Of a stretch of 56,806 bases of DNA, positions 41,981 to 52,103 are shown one piece after another. Made by a program: the position numbers and the translations under genes. Under the pieces are notes generated by a model. It searched no databases. It saw nothing but the letters and a program-made list of their open reading frames with translations, and was not told the origin of the DNA. Position 1 is the stretch's first letter; every line of letters starts with the position of its first letter. The stretch lies in NCBI GenBank assembly GCA_900767645.1, contig CAAFZY010000013.1, positions 1-56,806 of the forward strand, in the 5' to 3' direction. Source of the stretch: Alphaproteobacteria bacterium (GTDB lineage Bacteria > Pseudomonadota > Alphaproteobacteria > RF32 > CAG-239).

Positions 41981-44887
41981 TTATTCATAAATATCTTGTT
42001 TGTGGCGGCGCAGCATACGAGCGGTGCGTTTTTCATCCAAAACTTTTTCGTAATCAGGTTTGTTTTCACCTTCAAATTGCGACATTTTGGTTGCTACCAT
42101 TTTGCGAACGCCTTTTACATTTCTTTCCGGCTCCGGTTCAGGTACGTTTGCCGGTTCAGGAGCTTTATAAGCCATCGGTTTAATCTGTAAGTCATCGTCA
42201 GGCTGCAACTCAATCGGAGTGGGTTCAACCGCAATCGGCTCATCGGCAGGCAATTCAACATCGCCAAGCTCAGGAACTGCCGGTACCGGAACTTCTTTCG
42301 GTTCAACATTAATATACTTCCACTCGCCATCGTCATCATGGCAGTCTTTAGCCAAGCTCAAACCGGTCAACTGAGTGTGGGCTTTACCGGTTGCGAGTAA
42401 GGCGTCGGTATTATCCAACATATTATTGATTGCCTTAGCTTGTTCAGCGTTGATTTGTTCGCCGCAACCGAGCAGTTTGGTTAAAGCTTCCATTTCAGAC
42501 TGGTATTGGTTAAAGCGCTGGTTGCTGTGAATGGCGGTAACCAAAGAAGTCATATCTTTGTTGCTTAATCCTTCAGGGAACAGATTATTTAAGCCGTCTT
42601 TTAACTCAGCTTTGTCGGCATAGGTGTTTTCCATGGCATAATTTACTAATTGTGTCATTTTTTCATCATCCATGCCGCTAATGCTGATGTTGCTGAAACG
42701 TGAAGTTAAATATTCGCGCCCCGAAGGAGTTTCGCGCAAAGTTCCGTCGCCAACATTGTATGCCTTGCGCATAAAAGCATACAAACGGTTATATTTGTAC
42801 ATAACTTCTTCTTTGGTTTTGCCTTCAAAGTTATCCATAGCGCTGTTAAGATTGCTGTAAGCTCTGTCTAAGGTAACTTCTTCACCGGTGGCGGCTTTAA
42901 GTGTGCCCTCGGTGGTATTGACCAAAGTGTTGTACTGTTTTTCCGAAATTCCCATATCCTCATTATATTCTTTCGGGAACAAGCCTGTCATGTTGTCGGT
43001 TTCGGCAGTTTCAGGCTGCGCGGCTTCAGCCGGAGCGTTTGATTCAATTTCAGGAGCTTCGTCAACGTTAGCCGGATTCGGTGCGTTAACATCAGAACCT
43101 GCCGGATTCGAAGCTGAAGCGGTTGATGCGTTGTCAGCCTCGTTACCGCCGAACATTTTACTCCACAAGCCTTTGAAAAATCCGTTTTTAGGAGCAGATG
43201 AGGCTTCATTTGCGGTATCATTAGCGGCGTCACTTACTGCCGGAGCAGGGGTTTCAACTTCAGGGCTTAATACATCAGAGCTTGCATTATGACCGCGTGC
43301 AAAACCTATACCCTGAAAAGCGGCGTTAAAGCCCATACCAACCAAAGCGGCAATTGCTGTTTGTTTAGCTTCGGCTTTTTTCTCCAAGTTTTCAGGATCG
43401 GCAACCGAGGCTCCGTAAGCAACACCGGCATCAGCCAATTGCGCAACGGTAGCTGCGCCGGCACGTCCCATACTGATGGCGTGGCGGGTTTCGGCAATGT
43501 TTGCGGCTAAAGAAACGTTTAAGCCGTTTTGAGCGCCGTCGACTAACGCTGCCGCGGCGTCTGCAGCTTCCAAGCCGTCTTTAAGCCAAGCCAAACCGCC
43601 GGCGGCTAAAGCAGTGTTTACAACGCCGCTGATAATATAGGTGCGCTTGTCTTTGCGTGAATCCATTTTGTTTTTCCACGCTTGTTTTAACGCCTGCTTA
43701 AACGGCAATGTCGGCTCTCCGGCTTCTCTTTTTTTACGGTTGATTTTGCGCATTTCCGCAACAACCGGATATACCCATGAGCCGGCGGCATGATATACGG
43801 CATAAGCGGCAACGGCCGGAACCAATACCGGAGCGGCGGCGCCGGCAACCGCGCCGGAAGCGGCGGCAGCCGTCCAGTAACCGAATGCGGCGTTGGCGGC
43901 TACGTTGCCGAACAACTTAATTTTGTTATCGCTGAAGCTTCCTTTAATGTTTTTGAAAATTTCATAACGATTCTTTGAAACGGCGCTTGCCAACTTTTCA
44001 AATTTATTTTTCTTTTTCTGCAGATTATCCGCCAATTTGGTAAAGCTATCACGAGCTTTGTCTGAAGCAACTTGCGCTCCGTTTTTGGCAGACTGTGCGG
44101 CATTAGCTGCAAGCTGCTGAGCTTTTAATCTTAAGCCTTTAATATATTGCTCGGTTTGAGCCGCCGTATCAGCGCATGAAGCCAAAATAGCGTCGGTTTT
44201 AATTTTAATCTTTTTACCGCCGTCGACAATTTTTTGAAAAACTTCAGAGGCTTTTTGCGACTGGCGCATAATATAGGCTTTATATTCTTTGGTGCCGACG
44301 CGCTGTTCCAAAGTGGTGGGAGTTTCCAATTCGGAAGCAATGGCGGTGCGGGCAAAATCAGCAAAGAATATAGTTTTAACTTCAGCCTTAAATGCTTTAA
44401 TCTTTTCGGCTTTTTTCATTTTGGCAAAATCTTCATTGCCGCTTAATGAGGTTTCAGCCTTTAATTTAGCGCCTTCAAAAATCAGGCTCAGATAATCTTT
44501 GCGGTCTTGACCTTCCAAAACTTTGCCGCTTTCGCTGTCAATAACTTCGGCATTGTCAATATATCCGGCAATGTCTTTATTGTTTTTGTCAGCGGTAAAT
44601 TTATCAAAGGTGTAGCCGGTTAAACTAAATTCGGCATCTTTGGAATTTTGGGTGTAAACTTCGGCATCGTTTGATTGCAGATTGTTGGCTTTTTCAAAGT
44701 TTTCAACCTGTTGCAGATAAGCCTTCAAGATAGGATTGTCCGGGTCTTGTTCTTTAACGATTTTCAAAGCGTCTTGAATTTTGCTTCGTGAAAATCCGTC
44801 AACGCCTTTCATCATAGCCATGGTTTCACCTTGTAAAACCGCGATAGCCTCGTTCAAACCCATTTTAATTTTAGCGTTCTTTGCCAT
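41981..44887 (-). CDS. Large (968-residue) protein of unknown function
   Basis: I do not recognise this protein. The N-terminal third is helical and charged, the middle (about residues 340-390 and 425-450) has Ala/Gly-rich hydrophobic stretches that could cross a membrane (AAAASGAVAGAAAPVLVPAV, IISGVVNTALAAGGLAWL), a Ser/Asn/Ala/Pro-rich linker follows, then a second helical domain and a Pro/Glu-rich tail. No signal peptide is present. Base use is like the host genes, so it is native. The start at 44887 is preceded by GGGAG. The layout resembles membrane-inserting secreted effectors or large scaffold proteins, but that is a guess. Confidence 0.65.
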   Translation of the reverse strand: MAKNAKIKMGLNEAIAVLQGETMAMMKGVDGFSRSKIQDALKIVKEQDPDNPILKAYLQQVENFEKANNLQSNDAEVYTQNSKDAEFSLTGYTFDKFTADKNNKDIAGYIDNAEVIDSESGKVLEGQDRKDYLSLIFEGAKLKAETSLSGNEDFAKMKKAEKIKAFKAEVKTIFFADFARTAIASELETPTTLEQRVGTKEYKAYIMRQSQKASEVFQKIVDGGKKIKIKTDAILASCADTAAQTEQYIKGLRLKAQQLAANAAQSAKNGAQVASDKARDSFTKLADNLQKKKNKFEKLASAVSKNRYEIFKNIKGSFSDNKIKLFGNVAANAAFGYWTAAAASGAVAGAAAPVLVPAVAAYAVYHAAGSWVYPVVAEMRKINRKKREAGEPTLPFKQALKQAWKNKMDSRKDKRTYIISGVVNTALAAGGLAWLKDGLEAADAAAALVDGAQNGLNVSLAANIAETRHAISMGRAGAATVAQLADAGVAYGASVADPENLEKKAEAKQTAIAALVGMGFNAAFQGIGFARGHNASSDVLSPEVETPAPAVSDAANDTANEASSAPKNGFFKGLWSKMFGGNEADNASTASASNPAGSDVNAPNPANVDEAPEIESNAPAEAAQPETAETDNMTGLFPKEYNEDMGISEKQYNTLVNTTEGTLKAATGEEVTLDRAYSNLNSAMDNFEGKTKEEVMYKYNRLYAFMRKAYNVGDGTLRETPSGREYLTSRFSNISISGMDDEKMTQLVNYAMENTYADKAELKDGLNNLFPEGLSNKDMTSLVTAIHSNQRFNQYQSEMEALTKLLGCGEQINAEQAKAINNMLDNTDALLATGKAHTQLTGLSLAKDCHDDDGEWKYINVEPKEVPVPAVPELGDVELPADEPIAVEPTPIELQPDDDLQIKPMAYKAPEPANVPEPEPERNVKGVRKMVATKMSQFEGENKPDYEKVLDEKRTARMLRRHKQDIYE

Positions 44888-45050
44888 TATTATGCACTCC
44901 CGTTCATAAAATATTTTCTTAATTGTTCGCAGTATACAATAATTTTTTTTGATTTTCAATAGCTTTTTTGTCAATAAATGTATTTTTTAGCGAAAAAAAA
45001 CGATGAGGCTGTTTATTGTGCAAAAGTAAAACCTAAAGCGTAAAAATCAC

Positions 45051-45079
45051 TTGCTTTGTGCGACTTGATATAATATAAC
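45051..45079 (+). promoter_or_regulatory. Promoter of queA
   Basis: TTGCTT and TATAAC are 17 bp apart, 35 bp before the queA start. Confidence 0.5.
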
Positions 45080-45114
45080 CGCTTAAAAAGTAAAGAAAAT
45101 TTAAGGACGCAGCC

Positions 45115-46197
45115 ATGAAAGTAGATATTTTCGATTTTGAATTGGATAAAAGTTTAATTGCCAAAGAACCGGTTAATCCGCGCGATTCTTCACGCTTGCT
45201 TGATTTGTCAAAAGAAGATGAAATAAACGACCGGCACTTTTATGATTTGCCGAACATTTTACAAAAAGGCGATGTTTTGGTTTTTAATGATACCAAAGTT
45301 ATTCCGGCGCGTTTGTACGGCAAGCGCGGTGATGCTTTGGTTGAGGTAACGCTCTATCATCCTGAAGACGGCAAAGCATGGTGGTCGTTTGTTAAAAACG
45401 CCAAACGCTTAAAAGCCGGCGATGAGGTTAAGTTTTACACTGATGAAATTGCGGCGGAAGTATCTGATTTTTCAGCCATAGTGCTTGAAAAAAACGGCGA
45501 GGACGGCGTTTTGTTGCAATTTACCTGCGAGGTTGACGCGCTTGGTCGTATGCTTGAAAAATACGGTTCAATGCCGCTGCCTCCTTATATTAAGCGTGAT
45601 AAACCGGGGCAGGGGCTTTGGAATAAATATAACGACAAAGAAAATTACCAAACCGTTTACGCTAAATATGACGGCGCGGTTGCCGCTCCCACGGCCGGAT
45701 TGCATTTTACGCAGAACGTGCTTGACGCTCTTGACAAAAAAGGCGTAACTAAAGTGTTTTTAACCCTGCATGTCGGCGCCGGAACTTTTTTGCCGGTTAA
45801 AACCGAAGATACCAAAGATCATAAAATGCATGCCGAATACGGCATAATTTCAGAACAGACCGCAAATGTAATCAATAAGGCAAAAAAAGAAGGTCGCCGT
45901 ATTATTGCCGTCGGCACCACTTCGGTACGCCTGCTTGAAAGCGCCGCCGATGACAACGGCGTGTTGCACCCCTTTGCCGGCGAAACCGATATTTTTATCA
46001 CCCCCGGCTATAAGTTTAAAATAATTGATATGATTATCACCAATTTCCATTTGCCTAAGTCAACTTTATTTATGCTTATTTGCGCCATTGCCGGCACCGA
46101 ACGTATGAAGGCGGCTTATCAACATGCTATAAACAAGCGGTATCGTTTTTATTCATACGGCGACAGCTCTGTTTTGAAATGCGTAAATAAAATTTAA
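45115..46197 (+). CDS. queA: S-adenosylmethionine:tRNA ribosyltransferase-isomerase
   Basis: The 360-residue protein has FDFELDKSLIAKEPVNPRDSSRL, VFNDTKVIPARLYG, YDGAVAAPTAGLHF and TNFHLPKSTLFML, the standard QueA blocks. It adds the epoxycyclopentanediol group from SAM to make epoxyqueuosine in tRNA. No other queuosine genes (tgt, queF) are adjacent, though tgt often follows queA. Confidence 0.95.
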   Translation: MKVDIFDFELDKSLIAKEPVNPRDSSRLLDLSKEDEINDRHFYDLPNILQKGDVLVFNDTKVIPARLYGKRGDALVEVTLYHPEDGKAWWSFVKNAKRLKAGDEVKFYTDEIAAEVSDFSAIVLEKNGEDGVLLQFTCEVDALGRMLEKYGSMPLPPYIKRDKPGQGLWNKYNDKENYQTVYAKYDGAVAAPTAGLHFTQNVLDALDKKGVTKVFLTLHVGAGTFLPVKTEDTKDHKMHAEYGIISEQTANVINKAKKEGRRIIAVGTTSVRLLESAADDNGVLHPFAGETDIFITPGYKFKIIDMIITNFHLPKSTLFMLICAIAGTERMKAAYQHAINKRYRFYSYGDSSVLKCVNKI

Positions 46198-46246
46198 ACC
46201 AAAAATGTGTTATAGCAAAGCATGGTTATAAATAAAGGAGCGTTTT

Positions 46247-47395
46247 ATGCCTGCCGACGGGTTAAATAAGCTGTTAAGCTGTACCAAAACATCATATCTT
46301 CCGGTATGTGTGTTTGCCGTAATGTTTTTTTATTATTGCTCGTCCGTCAGCTTTGCGCCGGAGCAAAATTTTGCATGGTATATGCTTTTTTATATATGCA
46401 CGGCGGCTAATATCTTGTTTTTGCTTTTCACGCAAAGTTCTAAAACTTTATTTTGGAATATGTGGTTGCTGATTGCCGGCATTACCTTAAATAATTTAAA
46501 ATTTAATCACGGTATCGGTTTTACCACCTGTTCGTCATGGATTCTGTTGCTGATTTTGCTGCCGCTTAATTTGTTGTATTTTTTAATCCGCAAAGATTAT
46601 CCCTTAAATGATAATCATAATTTTTATTCTTTGTGCGCTGTTTTGTTTCAGGCTTTTTTAATTGAAAAAGCCGCGTATTTTATGCCGGCGCAGCCCTTTT
46701 ATCAAATTTCGATACTCATATTTGCGTGGCTTGCGATAATTTTGGCGGCATTTATTTGGCAAAGCTGTAACAATACCATCAAAAACGCAGGTATGGTTTT
46801 TGCTTTCATCAGCATCGGATTTGCCATGTTTTATGCCGATTCGCCGGCTGCAGTTGCTATCTTTTTTGCAACGACCTCTTTAATTTTGCTTTTAGTTTCG
46901 GTACATTCGTTTGTGTATGGATTGTTGCGCGATGCTTTAACCGGAGTTTACAGTCGTTACACTTATTATCGTCATGCCAAATCGGCATTCCCGCTCAAAT
47001 ACAGCTTAGGTGTTATTTATATTGACAACTATGATAAAATTCTGATTGCTTATGGCTCTCGTAAAACCGATATGCTTACTAAAATGATTGTAAACAAAAT
47101 TCAAGAAGCTGATACCGGCGCTGATATTTACCGCTATAATGATGATGAGTTTATTTTAATTTTCAAAAATGAAAATAAAAAACAAGGACGCGAATATCTT
47201 GAAAACATTCGCCGCAGTATTGCCGGTTCAGAATTTATATTGGGACGCAAACCGGTAAAAGAAGTAATTACCGTATCCGCCGGCGTTTCTGAAAAAAAAC
47301 GCAGTGATGCCGATGCCGAATTGGTTTTAACCCGCACGCGCGAAAAGGTGCAAAAAGCATATAAGTTTACTCAGAACATTACATCTGAAGCCTAA
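46247..47395 (+). CDS. Membrane protein with degenerate GGDEF domain
   Basis: The 382-residue protein has about seven N-terminal membrane helices (to about residue 220) and a C-terminal GGDEF domain beginning RDALTGVYSRYTYY. The catalytic GGDEF loop reads NDDEF (IYRYNDDEFILIF), with both glycines lost, and no RxxD inhibitory site precedes it. It is therefore probably not an active diguanylate cyclase and may bind nucleotide as a sensor. AAGGAG precedes the start. Its stop overlaps the end of the convergent lgt gene by 4 bp. Confidence 0.75.
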   Translation: MPADGLNKLLSCTKTSYLPVCVFAVMFFYYCSSVSFAPEQNFAWYMLFYICTAANILFLLFTQSSKTLFWNMWLLIAGITLNNLKFNHGIGFTTCSSWILLLILLPLNLLYFLIRKDYPLNDNHNFYSLCAVLFQAFLIEKAAYFMPAQPFYQISILIFAWLAIILAAFIWQSCNNTIKNAGMVFAFISIGFAMFYADSPAAVAIFFATTSLILLLVSVHSFVYGLLRDALTGVYSRYTYYRHAKSAFPLKYSLGVIYIDNYDKILIAYGSRKTDMLTKMIVNKIQEADTGADIYRYNDDEFILIFKNENKKQGREYLENIRRSIAGSEFILGRKPVKEVITVSAGVSEKKRSDADAELVLTRTREKVQKAYKFTQNITSEA

Positions 47396-48201
47396 AGTTT
47401 AAGGTCGATGTCTTTGCGCTTTATGCCGATAAACATAACCGCCAAGCCAAGCAATATAAACGGGAGCGAGAGCAATTGTCCCATGGTGATATGGGCAAAA
47501 ATAAAGCCAAGTTGCGCATCAGGTTCGCGAAATTGCTCCAAAAATGCTCTGAAAATGCCGTAGCAGAGCAAAAACATTCCTGAAGTAAAGCCGGTGTGCT
47601 GACGAATCCATTGTTTTCGCCATAACAAATTTAAAACGGCAAACAAGAGTATGCCTTCAAGCGCTGCCTCATAAAGCTGTGACGGATGGCGCGGCAGATA
47701 ACCTCCGGTCGGAAACCTTACGGCCCACGGAACATCGGTAATTCTTCCCCAAAGCTCATCATTAACAAAATTGGCCAAGCGGCCGCAAAAAATTCCGATT
47801 GGGGCGTAAAGCGCAACCAAATCGGTAATGCTTAAAAATTTGTACTTATATTTTTTGCTAACTAAACAGACGGCAATAATCACACCGATAATTCCGCCGT
47901 GAAATGACATCCCGCCGTGCCAAATTGCAAAAACCTCAAGCGGATTGTCGGCAAACATATCGCGCCCGTAAAACAACACATAGCCGATGCGTCCGCCCAA
48001 AATAATGCCGAGCGTAATATAAAATACCATATCTTCCAAAACTTCTTTGGAAATGGGAAGCTTAAACTTTTTTATATTTCCGGCAATTAAAAACCATGCT
48101 GCCGCAATGCCGAATAAATAAGCCATAGAGTACCAACGCACCGCTATCGGACCGATTGAAAATATAATCGGTGAAATGTCAGGATAAGCCAAACCGTTCA
48201 T
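47392..48201 (-). CDS. lgt: Prolipoprotein diacylglyceryl transferase
   Basis: The 269-residue inner-membrane protein has about seven helices, the HGGMSFHGGIIG motif and the GRLANFVNDELWGR signature with the essential Arg and Asn. It adds diacylglycerol to the lipobox Cys of preprolipoproteins, such as Pal and the lipoproteins in this window. Confidence 0.94.
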   Translation of the reverse strand: MNGLAYPDISPIIFSIGPIAVRWYSMAYLFGIAAAWFLIAGNIKKFKLPISKEVLEDMVFYITLGIILGGRIGYVLFYGRDMFADNPLEVFAIWHGGMSFHGGIIGVIIAVCLVSKKYKYKFLSITDLVALYAPIGIFCGRLANFVNDELWGRITDVPWAVRFPTGGYLPRHPSQLYEAALEGILLFAVLNLLWRKQWIRQHTGFTSGMFLLCYGIFRAFLEQFREPDAQLGFIFAHITMGQLLSLPFILLGLAVMFIGIKRKDIDLKL

Positions 48202-48443
48202 AAAATATCCTTTACTGTTTTTTTAATTTGTTTAAGAGTATATTAAAAAACTTAAGATAATCCACACATAAAAAAATTATTCAAGAGCATTTTTGCACAT
48301 CGTATTGATAATGCTAAAAATTTTCTTGTGAAAAATATTTAAGGTTGTGAATATGGTGGAAAACTTTTTAAACTTTGTTGCCTAAAGCGACTCGCTGTTG
48401 CACTGTAAAAGCAGTTAATTTGTCTAATTTTAAGGATACACAA

Positions 48444-48932
48444 ATGCTTTCGGCAGTCTGCATGAAACCGATATACAATCCGATAGATGTCGTTGAAAAT
48501 ATGTTTCAGGGCAAATCGGTTGAGTTTGAACGTCGCAGTTCGACTGAAGTTGTGGCAGAAGTTGAAGGCAAATGGGATAATATGCTTTTGTTTTTTGCAT
48601 GGGAAGAGCATTTGCATTGTTTGCATATTTCTTGTTTGATGAATATCGATTCGCCCGCTGCCGATACCGGTAAAATTTTTGAATTGCTGGCTCTGGTTAA
48701 TGAAGATTTGTGGCTTGGTCATTTTTCGTATTGGCAGGAACGTAAAATGCCGATGTTCAAACATTCGCTGATTATCAATTCTGACGAAAGCGACTTTTTC
48801 GGCAAATTGGAGCAGATTGTTGCTATTGCCGTAAGTGAGTGCGAACATATGTATCCGATATTTAAGGCCGTGTTGGCGCAAAACATGTCGCCGCGTCAGG
48901 TTTTGTTTCCGTCCAAAATGTTTATGCAATAA
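48444..48932 (+). CDS. YbjN-domain protein (alphaproteobacterial type)
   Basis: The 162-residue protein matches the alphaproteobacterial YbjN family: NPIDVVENMF, VVAEVEGKWDNMLLFFAWEEHLHCLHISC, LLALVNEDLWLGHFSYWQERKMPMFKH and SECEHMYP. The fold is that of type III secretion chaperones; the role is uncertain, perhaps regulatory or chaperone-like. The start at 48444 has AAGGAT upstream. A long frame on the opposite strand is a shadow. It is convergent with the ABC exporter gene, 4 bp away. Confidence 0.8.
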   Translation: MLSAVCMKPIYNPIDVVENMFQGKSVEFERRSSTEVVAEVEGKWDNMLLFFAWEEHLHCLHISCLMNIDSPAADTGKIFELLALVNEDLWLGHFSYWQERKMPMFKHSLIINSDESDFFGKLEQIVAIAVSECEHMYPIFKAVLAQNMSPRQVLFPSKMFMQ

Positions 48933-48936
48933 TCAT

Positions 48937-50703
48937 TTAAGCGTTTTTAAATTGCGCGTTATACAAAGCGGTGTAGGCTCCGTTTGTTTTTTTGAGCAAT
49001 TCTTCATGTGTGCCGCTTTCAACTACCTCGCCGTCATTAATTACAATAATTTGACCGGCGTTTTTGATGGTTGACAAACGGTGGGCAATCACGAATACGG
49101 TACGGTGCGCCATCAGATTTTCAATAGCTTTTTGCACCACGGCTTCCGATTTATTGTCAAGCGCTGAAGTTGCCTCGTCTAAAATAACAATCGGGGCGTT
49201 TTTAATTAATGCGCGGGCAATGGCAAGGCGTTGTTTTTGTCCGCCTGAAAGTACGGCGCCGCGTTCGCCTATTTCGGTATCTAAACCGTTTTTTAATCCG
49301 GCGACAAAGTTGTCTAAATATACAAGTTTGAGCACATCGAAAATTTCTTTTTCGGAGGCATCTGGTTTGCCGAGCAGAATATTTTCTCTGATGGTGCCTG
49401 AAAATAAAAAGTTATCTTGAAATACTACGGCAATATTATTACGCAATGATTCCAAAGAATATTTTTTAATATTAATTCCGTCAATTAAAATTTGTCCGGA
49501 AATAACATCGTAAAATCGCGGCAGCAAGTTTACCAAAGTGGTTTTACCGCCGCCGGAATTGCCGACAATCGCAACATTGGAGCCGGCCGGAACATCGATG
49601 TTAATGTTTTTCAAAACCGGACAGTTCGGCACGTATTCAAAACAAACGTTTTCAAAACTAATGCCTTTATTGATTTTTTTCAGAGTTTTCGGCTTTTCGC
49701 AGTTTTCAATTTGCGGTTTAATGTTCAAAATATCTATAATACGTTCAATCGCCAAAAACGAAACCTGCACATTGTTAAAGCTTTTGCCGATGCTTTTAAT
49801 CGGAGTGTAAAGCAAAACCAAAGCGGTAATGAATGAAACAAAATTACCGGCTGAAATTTTGCCTTCAACAATAAGCGTGCTGCCATACCAAATAACCCCG
49901 CCGATACCGGCTGAAACAATAATGTGCATGAGCGGCGTCATCCAACCGGTGCGCTGCACCACTTTCATTGTAAGCTTAAAAATAATTCGCAAAGTTGCGT
50001 CAAAGCGGTTGTATATATAAGACTGCAAATTGTAAGCTGAAATAGTTTTGCTGCCGTTGTGAGTTTCATTGTAATTGGTATAAATTTTGGTTGTTTCTTC
50101 AACATTACGGGCAATGCTTTTTTTAATCCGTCGTTTAACCGATGAAAGCGGCAACAAAGCGCCTATAAGAAAAACAATGGCAATAATGGAAAGTTGCCAT
50201 GAATTGTATATCAGCACGCCGATTAATGAAACTGAAGAGAAAAACCGCGAAAAAAAGGTTTTTAAGTTTTCTAAAAGGCCGGTGCAAGCGGTGTCGCAGT
50301 CGGTTGAAAAGCGCTGAATTACCACGCCGGAATCATTGGTGTCAAAAAACGACGTTTCCAAACAAAGCAACTTTTTAAACAAAGCGCGTTTAACATCATG
50401 GTTTATTTTAGTGCCGACCCAAGTGTTTAAGTAAGTCGCGGCATAATTAAAGCACCCTTGCACTGAGGTAAAGGCAATAATCAAAAACGGAATGTATGCC
50501 GGCGATTGTGATGATTTATCCACCAAGACAATATCCATATACGGTTTTAAGGCAAGCGCCACCACCGAGTCAAGCGCGCCAATCGGAATAGTGATTAAAA
50601 TAGCCATTAAGGCTCTGAACGCATAAGGCTTTACAAAAGGCCACATAGCCTCGTAATGCTGATGAAAACTCATTTTAAGTTCAACCGGTACGCTTTTTGC
50701 CAT
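48937..50703 (-). CDS. MsbA-type ABC exporter (fused membrane and ATPase domains)
   Basis: The 588-residue half-transporter has six membrane helices (to about residue 320) and an ATPase domain with Walker A GNSGGGKTT, signature LSGGQKQR, Walker B VILDEATSALD and the switch IAHRLST. Size and order fit MsbA and related lipid exporters. Lipid A or another lipid is the likely cargo given kdsA and pagP in the genome, but a drug or peptide exporter cannot be excluded. It is 18 bp after the DUF1294 gene. Confidence 0.85.
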   Translation of the reverse strand: MAKSVPVELKMSFHQHYEAMWPFVKPYAFRALMAILITIPIGALDSVVALALKPYMDIVLVDKSSQSPAYIPFLIIAFTSVQGCFNYAATYLNTWVGTKINHDVKRALFKKLLCLETSFFDTNDSGVVIQRFSTDCDTACTGLLENLKTFFSRFFSSVSLIGVLIYNSWQLSIIAIVFLIGALLPLSSVKRRIKKSIARNVEETTKIYTNYNETHNGSKTISAYNLQSYIYNRFDATLRIIFKLTMKVVQRTGWMTPLMHIIVSAGIGGVIWYGSTLIVEGKISAGNFVSFITALVLLYTPIKSIGKSFNNVQVSFLAIERIIDILNIKPQIENCEKPKTLKKINKGISFENVCFEYVPNCPVLKNINIDVPAGSNVAIVGNSGGGKTTLVNLLPRFYDVISGQILIDGINIKKYSLESLRNNIAVVFQDNFLFSGTIRENILLGKPDASEKEIFDVLKLVYLDNFVAGLKNGLDTEIGERGAVLSGGQKQRLAIARALIKNAPIVILDEATSALDNKSEAVVQKAIENLMAHRTVFVIAHRLSTIKNAGQIIVINDGEVVESGTHEELLKKTNGAYTALYNAQFKNA

Positions 50704-50721
50704 TGATTATAAGTCCCGCTG

Positions 50722-51159
50722 TTAAAAAATATGTAAAAATTTTGCGATATAATATACCGCAGTCAGCTGAATAATCAGCGTCAGCCAAAATAAAGATTGA
50801 TAACTTTTCTTTTTGGTTTTGTGGTGAAAAATTTTTTGTGCCGCAAATGCTCCGACCCAACCGCCTAAAAGCTCCAAAGTGTGGAGCTGCATTTCCGGCA
50901 CGCGCCAATCTCCTCTGATTGCCGCTCTTTTATCGGTGCCGTAAGCAATAATCGTTACCAAATTAATGATAATAATGTGCAATAACACAAACACCCATAT
51001 TAACTTTGGCGAAAACAAAGGCAGCTTAAACATATATGTTTCCATATAATAAGCCGCGCCGATGAGCAATCCGAAATATATCAAAAAAAACGGATTGCGT
51101 TGCAATGGTTTTATTAAAACAAGCATTAAAGCCAAAATTGCTGAAAAAGTTATAACCAT
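50722..51159 (-). CDS. DUF1294 membrane protein
   Basis: The 145-residue protein has three to four membrane helices and the DUF1294 block YGTDKRAAIRGDWRVPEMQLHTLELLGGW, then HKTKKKSYQSLFW. The function of the family is unknown. The N-terminal half has extra helices compared with the short family form. It has GAGG before the ATG and leads the operon with the ABC exporter. Confidence 0.85.
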   Translation of the reverse strand: MVITFSAILALMLVLIKPLQRNPFFLIYFGLLIGAAYYMETYMFKLPLFSPKLIWVFVLLHIIIINLVTIIAYGTDKRAAIRGDWRVPEMQLHTLELLGGWVGAFAAQKIFHHKTKKKSYQSLFWLTLIIQLTAVYYIAKFLHIF

Positions 51160-51308
51160 ATTTTACCTCAATGAGGGAAAATCTATATTATTTTTTTTCA
51201 AAAGGCAAATGATAAATCAACAAAAGAGGTTATATAAAAATAAAAATTGATTTTTAGCAAAAAAATGACTACTATAAGCGCATCTTTGATAAATTAAGGA
51301 GAATGATA

Positions 51309-52100
51309 ATGAAAAAAATTATGGCGATGGCATTGGTTATTGCATTGGCGGCCTGTGCCCATAATAATTGTCAACCTGAAAAAGTTGCGGCGCCTGCCGC
51401 ACCGGTAAATCCGTGCCAAGATGTTCAACCCGAACCGGCTCTTTGTCCGTGTCAAGATGTTAAACCAAAGCCTGAGCCAAATCCTTGCCAAGAGGTTAAA
51501 ACAGAAGTTAATCCGTGCCGTTGTGTATATCGTCCCGACCCGTGTCGTGAGGTTTTGCGTCCGCGCGTAACTGAAACTGTTGCGCAACCAAAACCGCGCC
51601 GTGAATGTGAGGTAGACGGTCAAACCTTAAATTGCGGATGCGGAAACTGCCAAACCTTTAAAAATCAACAGGCTGTGAGCCAAGTCGAATCTGCTCCGGC
51701 GCAAGTTATAATTCCTGCCATGCCCGAAGCATATAAATTAGCGGCAAACCGTACCTTAAACCGTATGTTGCGCGATACTTCTTCATTATATCAAACCCGA
51801 CATGATGTGAAAGTATATATTAAAAAACCGCTTGCTGAAAGTTCGGATTTGCCGGCAGGGCTTGAAACCGGCGTTAAAACCTTAAAGCGCAATCTTGCCG
51901 GATCATATACTTTCAGCGTAACCGATAATTCGGCAGATGCTGATTACTATCTTACAACCAAAGCCGATTGGTTTGATACTCCGAGCAAAAATGTTCCGGC
52001 TATTAAATATACCACCGTTTTGACAGACCGCAAAGGTAATAAAGTCAACGAATGGGTTGAAATTATCAAACAAACCGGCAACAGCAAAATTTGGTTGTAA
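51309..52100 (+). CDS. Cys/Pro-rich outer-membrane lipoprotein
   Basis: The 263-residue protein has a lipobox (IALAAC), then a region with repeated NPCQ(D/E)V-like units and about 14 cysteines to about residue 115, and a C-terminal alpha/beta domain (RTLNRMLRDTSS...VKVYIKKPLAE...ADYYLTTKADWF). That last part recalls LpoB/FlgO-type lipoproteins that reach through the periplasm. GGAG lies 7 nt before the ATG at 51309. It is 3 bp from the next gene, with which it forms an operon. The many Cys may form disulfides or bind metal. Confidence 0.7.
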   Translation: MKKIMAMALVIALAACAHNNCQPEKVAAPAAPVNPCQDVQPEPALCPCQDVKPKPEPNPCQEVKTEVNPCRCVYRPDPCREVLRPRVTETVAQPKPRRECEVDGQTLNCGCGNCQTFKNQQAVSQVESAPAQVIIPAMPEAYKLAANRTLNRMLRDTSSLYQTRHDVKVYIKKPLAESSDLPAGLETGVKTLKRNLAGSYTFSVTDNSADADYYLTTKADWFDTPSKNVPAIKYTTVLTDRKGNKVNEWVEIIKQTGNSKIWL

Positions 52101-52103
52101 GCA

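Noticed and set aside
43790..44495. Several plus-strand frames inside the 968-residue gene
   Set aside because: They are shadows of a coding frame with strong composition bias and lack ribosome sites.
48339..48929. Long minus-strand frame rich in His and Phe
   Set aside because: It is antisense to the YbjN-family gene, which has conserved motifs and a ribosome site.
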